Source: an uncultured Taibaiella sp. (GTDB lineage: Bacteria > Bacteroidota > Bacteroidia > Chitinophagales > Chitinophagaceae). From it: a stretch of 7,889 nt of DNA. Every line of letters starts with the position of its first letter. Within the stretch, counting starts at the first letter, position 1. Positions 5,695-7,889 of this stretch are shown one piece after another. Location of the stretch: contig CAMPJV010000110.1 of the NCBI GenBank assembly GCA_946886975.1, forward strand, positions 1-7,889. Reading direction: 5' to 3'. A program made the translations under genes and the position numbers. The notes under the pieces are model-generated. The model saw only the letters and a list, made by a program, of their open reading frames with translations, was not told where the DNA came from and ran no database searches.

Positions 5695-6357
5695 CTAGAT
5701 ACTTCCTCCCATAAAGACATACTGGATCATGTTAGCGCCCATTTGTAATGCCTGCTGGTGCTTCTCTGCAGCATCTTTATGGACTTCAGGGTCTTCCCAG
5801 CCGTCGCCAAGGTCTGTTTCTACAGTATAGAAGCAAATAAGCCTGCCTTTTAGAATCAGGCCATAACCTTTAGGCGGTTTATTGTCGTGCTCGTGGATCT
5901 TTGGGACGCCGTTCGGGAATTTGAACTTCTGGTGGTAGATTGGGTGAGAAAAGGGAAGTTCGACCAAGGTAAGTTCAGGAAAAGCCTTCTTTAAAGCTGG
6001 TCTAACATATTCATCCAGACCGTAGTTATCATCTATGTGGAGGAAGCCGCCTGACTCGAGATACTTCCTGAGATTCTGGGCTTCTGCGTCATTGAGGACC
6101 CATCTGCCGTGACCGGTCATGTGAATAAACGGAAAGTTGAATAACTCGGGGCTGCCAACCTCTACCTGGGCTTCCTGAATGGAAAGATTCGTCCGTAGCT
6201 GCTGGTTGCAGAAGGAAGCAAGGTTTTTCAGGGAAGTTGGATTTGCATACCAATCACCTCCTCCGCCATAGACAAGGAGACCGAGCTTCATATTCTGCGC
6301 CGAGGCAGAAAGGCTGATGATGGTGAATAAGCAGGCTATATAGTATCTAAGCTTCAT
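5695..6357 (-). CDS. secreted DUF4159 domain protein
   Basis: About 220 residues. A Sec signal peptide (MKLRYYIACLFTIISLSASA, cleavage before Gln21) is followed by one full DUF4159 domain. Conserved blocks: YGGGGDWYANPTSL (30-43), FPFIHMTGHG (75-84), LESGGFLHIDDNYGLD (100-115), ELPFSHPIYH (133-142), KIHEHD (153-158), and ETDLGDGWEDPEVH (180-193). The layout suggests a glutamine-amidotransferase-like alpha/beta fold without a visible catalytic cysteine, but with many conserved His and Asp residues that could bind a metal. No biochemical function is established for this family to my knowledge. The chosen ATG at 6357 follows another ATG at 6360. Either start overlaps the end of rsmE (11 or 14 bases), which suggests translational coupling. 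A further upstream start at 6381 would put extra residues before the signal peptide and is less likely. Confidence 0.88.
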   Translation of the reverse strand: MKLRYYIACLFTIISLSASAQNMKLGLLVYGGGGDWYANPTSLKNLASFCNQQLRTNLSIQEAQVEVGSPELFNFPFIHMTGHGRWVLNDAEAQNLRKYLESGGFLHIDDNYGLDEYVRPALKKAFPELTLVELPFSHPIYHQKFKFPNGVPKIHEHDNKPPKGYGLILKGRLICFYTVETDLGDGWEDPEVHKDAAEKHQQALQMGANMIQYVFMGGSI

Positions 6358-7069
6358 CATTAATAAGGTTAAAGTAAGCACATGCTGCCATGGCCGCTGT
6401 TTCGGTTCTTAATCTTTGCTTTCCCATCGCCACTCCAACAAAGCCGTTGTCCATGCATTCATTTACCTCTGCAAGGGTGAAATCGCCCTCCGGACCGACG
6501 AGCACGATAGTGTCGTGAGCCGACTGCATTGCCTGAGAGAATGGTATCCTCGGGACACTCTCAATGCAATGTCCGATTATTTTCTGTGGTGTTCCGTTAA
6601 AGCGTTGTAAAATTCCGGTTAACGGCGTGGCTTCAGCAAGCTGCGGGAGATGGAATTGCTGTGACTGAATGAGGGCTGCGATTATAATATTGCGCCAGCG
6701 ATCATACCTGATACGTTCCCGTTCTGTACGCGTGCTGAGGATAGGGATAATTGTGATGGCGCCGAGCTCAGTTGCTTTTTCGAGGAGCCACTCGTTGCGG
6801 CTGGTATTTTTGGTAAAGGCTACCGCCAGATGGAGGTTTGTTTTCCGAGGCGGGTAATCTTCGACAGAGTCAACGAGGACTGAGCATTTCTTTTTTTCTG
6901 CTTTGGAAATAGTGACTGAAGCGACCCGCCCGTTGCCATTGGTAAGTTGCAAATGGTCCCCAGCATGCATACGCAAGACCTGGACTATGTGGCGGGCTGT
7001 TTCTTCATCCAGCTTTAGCTCTGAGTGAAGGACCAAGGCTTCTTCATGAAAGAATAACGGGAGCGCCAT
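6347..7069 (-). CDS. rsmE: 16S rRNA (uracil-1498-N3)-methyltransferase
   Basis: A 240-residue cytoplasmic enzyme of the SPOUT class that uses S-adenosylmethionine to methylate N3 of U1498 of 16S rRNA in the assembled 30S subunit. The N-terminal PUA-like RNA-binding part carries HIVQVLRM (27-34). The SPOUT domain shows EWLLEKATELG (93-103), TERERIRYDRW, AALIQSQQFHLP (131-142), VGPEGDFTLAEV (191-202) and the knot segment LRTETAAMAA (220-229). Length is typical. ATG at 7069 is the natural start for MALPLFF. No TAnnTTTG box is seen in the 71 bases before it, so it may be transcribed together with the upstream sigma-factor gene. Its last codons overlap the DUF4159 gene. Confidence 0.95.
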   Translation of the reverse strand: MALPLFFHEEALVLHSELKLDEETARHIVQVLRMHAGDHLQLTNGNGRVASVTISKAEKKKCSVLVDSVEDYPPRKTNLHLAVAFTKNTSRNEWLLEKATELGAITIIPILSTRTERERIRYDRWRNIIIAALIQSQQFHLPQLAEATPLTGILQRFNGTPQKIIGHCIESVPRIPFSQAMQSAHDTIVLVGPEGDFTLAEVNECMDNGFVGVAMGKQRLRTETAAMAACAYFNLINDEA

Positions 7070-7090
7070 GCGGCAATATAGCTGAAATAA

Positions 7091-7138
7091 TCTTTCTTAC
7101 GATGAACAGAAGGTCAGAACCACACATCGTGAGAAAGA
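7091..7138. repeat. 14-bp inverted repeat between the sigma factor gene and rsmE
   Basis: The left arm TCTTTCTTACGATG (7091-7104) pairs with CATCGTGAGAAAGA (7125-7138): 13 Watson-Crick pairs plus one T/G. The 20-base loop holds a further small stem, GGT (7112-7114) with ACC (7119-7121). The right arm ends two bases before the sigma-factor stop codon on the minus strand. In the minus-strand transcript the odd pair is a C-A mismatch, and what follows is TTATTTC rather than a clean T-run. It may act as a weak terminator, a 3'-end stabilising hairpin, or a protein-binding dyad. Confidence 0.75.
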
Positions 7139-7140
7139 CA

Positions 7141-7725
7141 TTATCTCATAACCATTTGTTTATCCGCTATCAATTTACGGAGATTGATGAGGCCATAGCG
7201 CATCCTGCCGAGTGCAGTATTTATGCTGACAGAAGTGATGTCGGCTATTTCCTTAAAGCTAAGATCGCCGTAAATACGAAGCACTACGACCTCTCTCTGC
7301 TCCTCCGGGAGCTCTTCAATAAGCTTGCGGACACCATCATGAACCTGCCGGCGCTCGAGGCCATCTGCGGCACTCTCTGTGGCAAAGGACATGAGAGAAT
7401 TGATCTCTCTGCCGTCTTCCATAAGAATGGGCACTTGCTGCCTGACTTTACGGAAGTGATCCATACATAGATTATGCGCAACCCGAGTGGCCCAGGGAAG
7501 GAACTTTCCCTGCTCACAATAACGATTTTCGTTTATTGTGCGTATCATCTTCAGGAACGTCTCCTGGAAAATGTCCTCGGCAAGGAACTTGTCTTTTACC
7601 AGAAGGAAGATGGTGGTGTAAATCTTATCCTTATGCCGGTAGATAAGCGCTTCCAAAGACGGGGCATGTCCCTGTAAATAGGCTCTAATCAATTCAGCAT
7701 CAGTTAGTTGATGGGTTGGCTGCAT
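7141..7725 (-). CDS. ECF-type RNA polymerase sigma factor
   Basis: A 194-residue sigma-70 family protein with only regions 2 and 4, the ECF layout. Region 2 (about 22-95) contains LIYRHKDKIYTTIFLLVKD, the core-binding AEDIFQETFLKM (49-60) and the -10 recognition part FLPWATRVAHNLCMDHFRK (75-93). A linker of about 35 residues leads to region 4 (about 125-186), with LPEEQREVVVLRIYGDLS (139-156) and the helix-turn-helix FKEIADITSVSINTALGRMRYG (157-178). It directs RNA polymerase to a set of promoters, and the regulon cannot be told from here. No anti-sigma gene follows: the next gene downstream is rsmE. Whether one lies upstream is beyond the window. ATG at 7725 gives the usual short N-terminus before region 2. 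Confidence 0.94.
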   Translation of the reverse strand: MQPTHQLTDAELIRAYLQGHAPSLEALIYRHKDKIYTTIFLLVKDKFLAEDIFQETFLKMIRTINENRYCEQGKFLPWATRVAHNLCMDHFRKVRQQVPILMEDGREINSLMSFATESAADGLERRQVHDGVRKLIEELPEEQREVVVLRIYGDLSFKEIADITSVSINTALGRMRYGLINLRKLIADKQMVMR

Positions 7726-7889
7726 AATTTCTACCTGAGTTTTAACGTATAGCTACGTCATACTTCAATATTTGTTAGGTAGAGCTCTTAATCGATAGAT
7801 ATGATATTTTTTAGGCTAACGTGTATTATCTGATATTTATTATCCGAGCATGCAAAAAAGTTAAAAAAACATTAGTAACCAAATTTTTC
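7726..7889 (-). promoter_or_regulatory. AT-rich upstream region of the sigma-factor gene
   Basis: No gene is seen in these 164 bases. On the minus strand AAC (7776-7774) and CGT (7757-7755) are 16 bases apart, the spacing of ECF-type promoters. A dyad ACGTA-TAGC-TACGT (7745-7758) overlaps the CGT. A second candidate further out is TTTG (7883-7880), 16 bases, then TAACTTTT (7863-7856), a seven-of-eight match to the housekeeping -7 box. Both promoters are tentative. Confidence 0.4.

Noticed and set aside
7102..7470. 122-codon plus-strand open frame beginning in the inverted repeat
   Set aside because: It is almost entirely antisense to the sigma-factor gene, and its codon pattern is explained by that gene.

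Overview
The window looks like chromosomal DNA from a member of the Bacteroidota, most likely a Chitinophagaceae-like bacterium. The basis is a DUF6089-type outer-membrane barrel protein, a Bacteroidota-style HisRS, a DUF4159 protein that closely fits the Bacteroidota version of that family, and several matches to the Bacteroidota promoter (TTG near -33, TAnnTTTG near -7). The genus call is inference. No transposase, phage, CRISPR, rRNA or tRNA feature was recognised.

Left part (1-1711): the 3' end of a DUF6089 barrel gene with a clear terminator, then a monocistronic lipocalin-like lipoprotein gene with its own promoter and terminator. After it come about 480 bases without a convincing gene. 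These hold a well-formed hairpin plus T-run reading on the minus strand and a weak terminator candidate behind tag.

Middle (1712-4666), all on the minus strand: a small secreted helical-repeat protein, a low-molecular-weight tyrosine phosphatase, histidyl-tRNA synthetase (hisS) and 3-methyladenine DNA glycosylase I (tag). hisS and tag are 12 bases apart and look like an operon. hisS and the phosphatase each have a TAnnTTTG box just before the start codon, so their mRNAs probably have very short leaders.

Right part (4667-7889): a plus-strand family 2 glycosyltransferase converges, with an 8-base gap, on a minus-strand group of ECF sigma factor, then rsmE (16S rRNA m3U1498 methyltransferase), then a secreted DUF4159 protein. 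rsmE and the DUF4159 gene overlap. A 14-bp inverted repeat lies directly after the sigma-factor stop codon.

Most of the window is ordinary housekeeping and envelope genes, and I see no convincing new multi-gene system. The items most worth a second look are the EF-hand-like loop in the small lipoprotein, the structured gene-poor stretch at 1232-1711, the inverted repeat at 7091-7138, the sigma factor with no visible anti-sigma gene, and the short-leader promoter of hisS.
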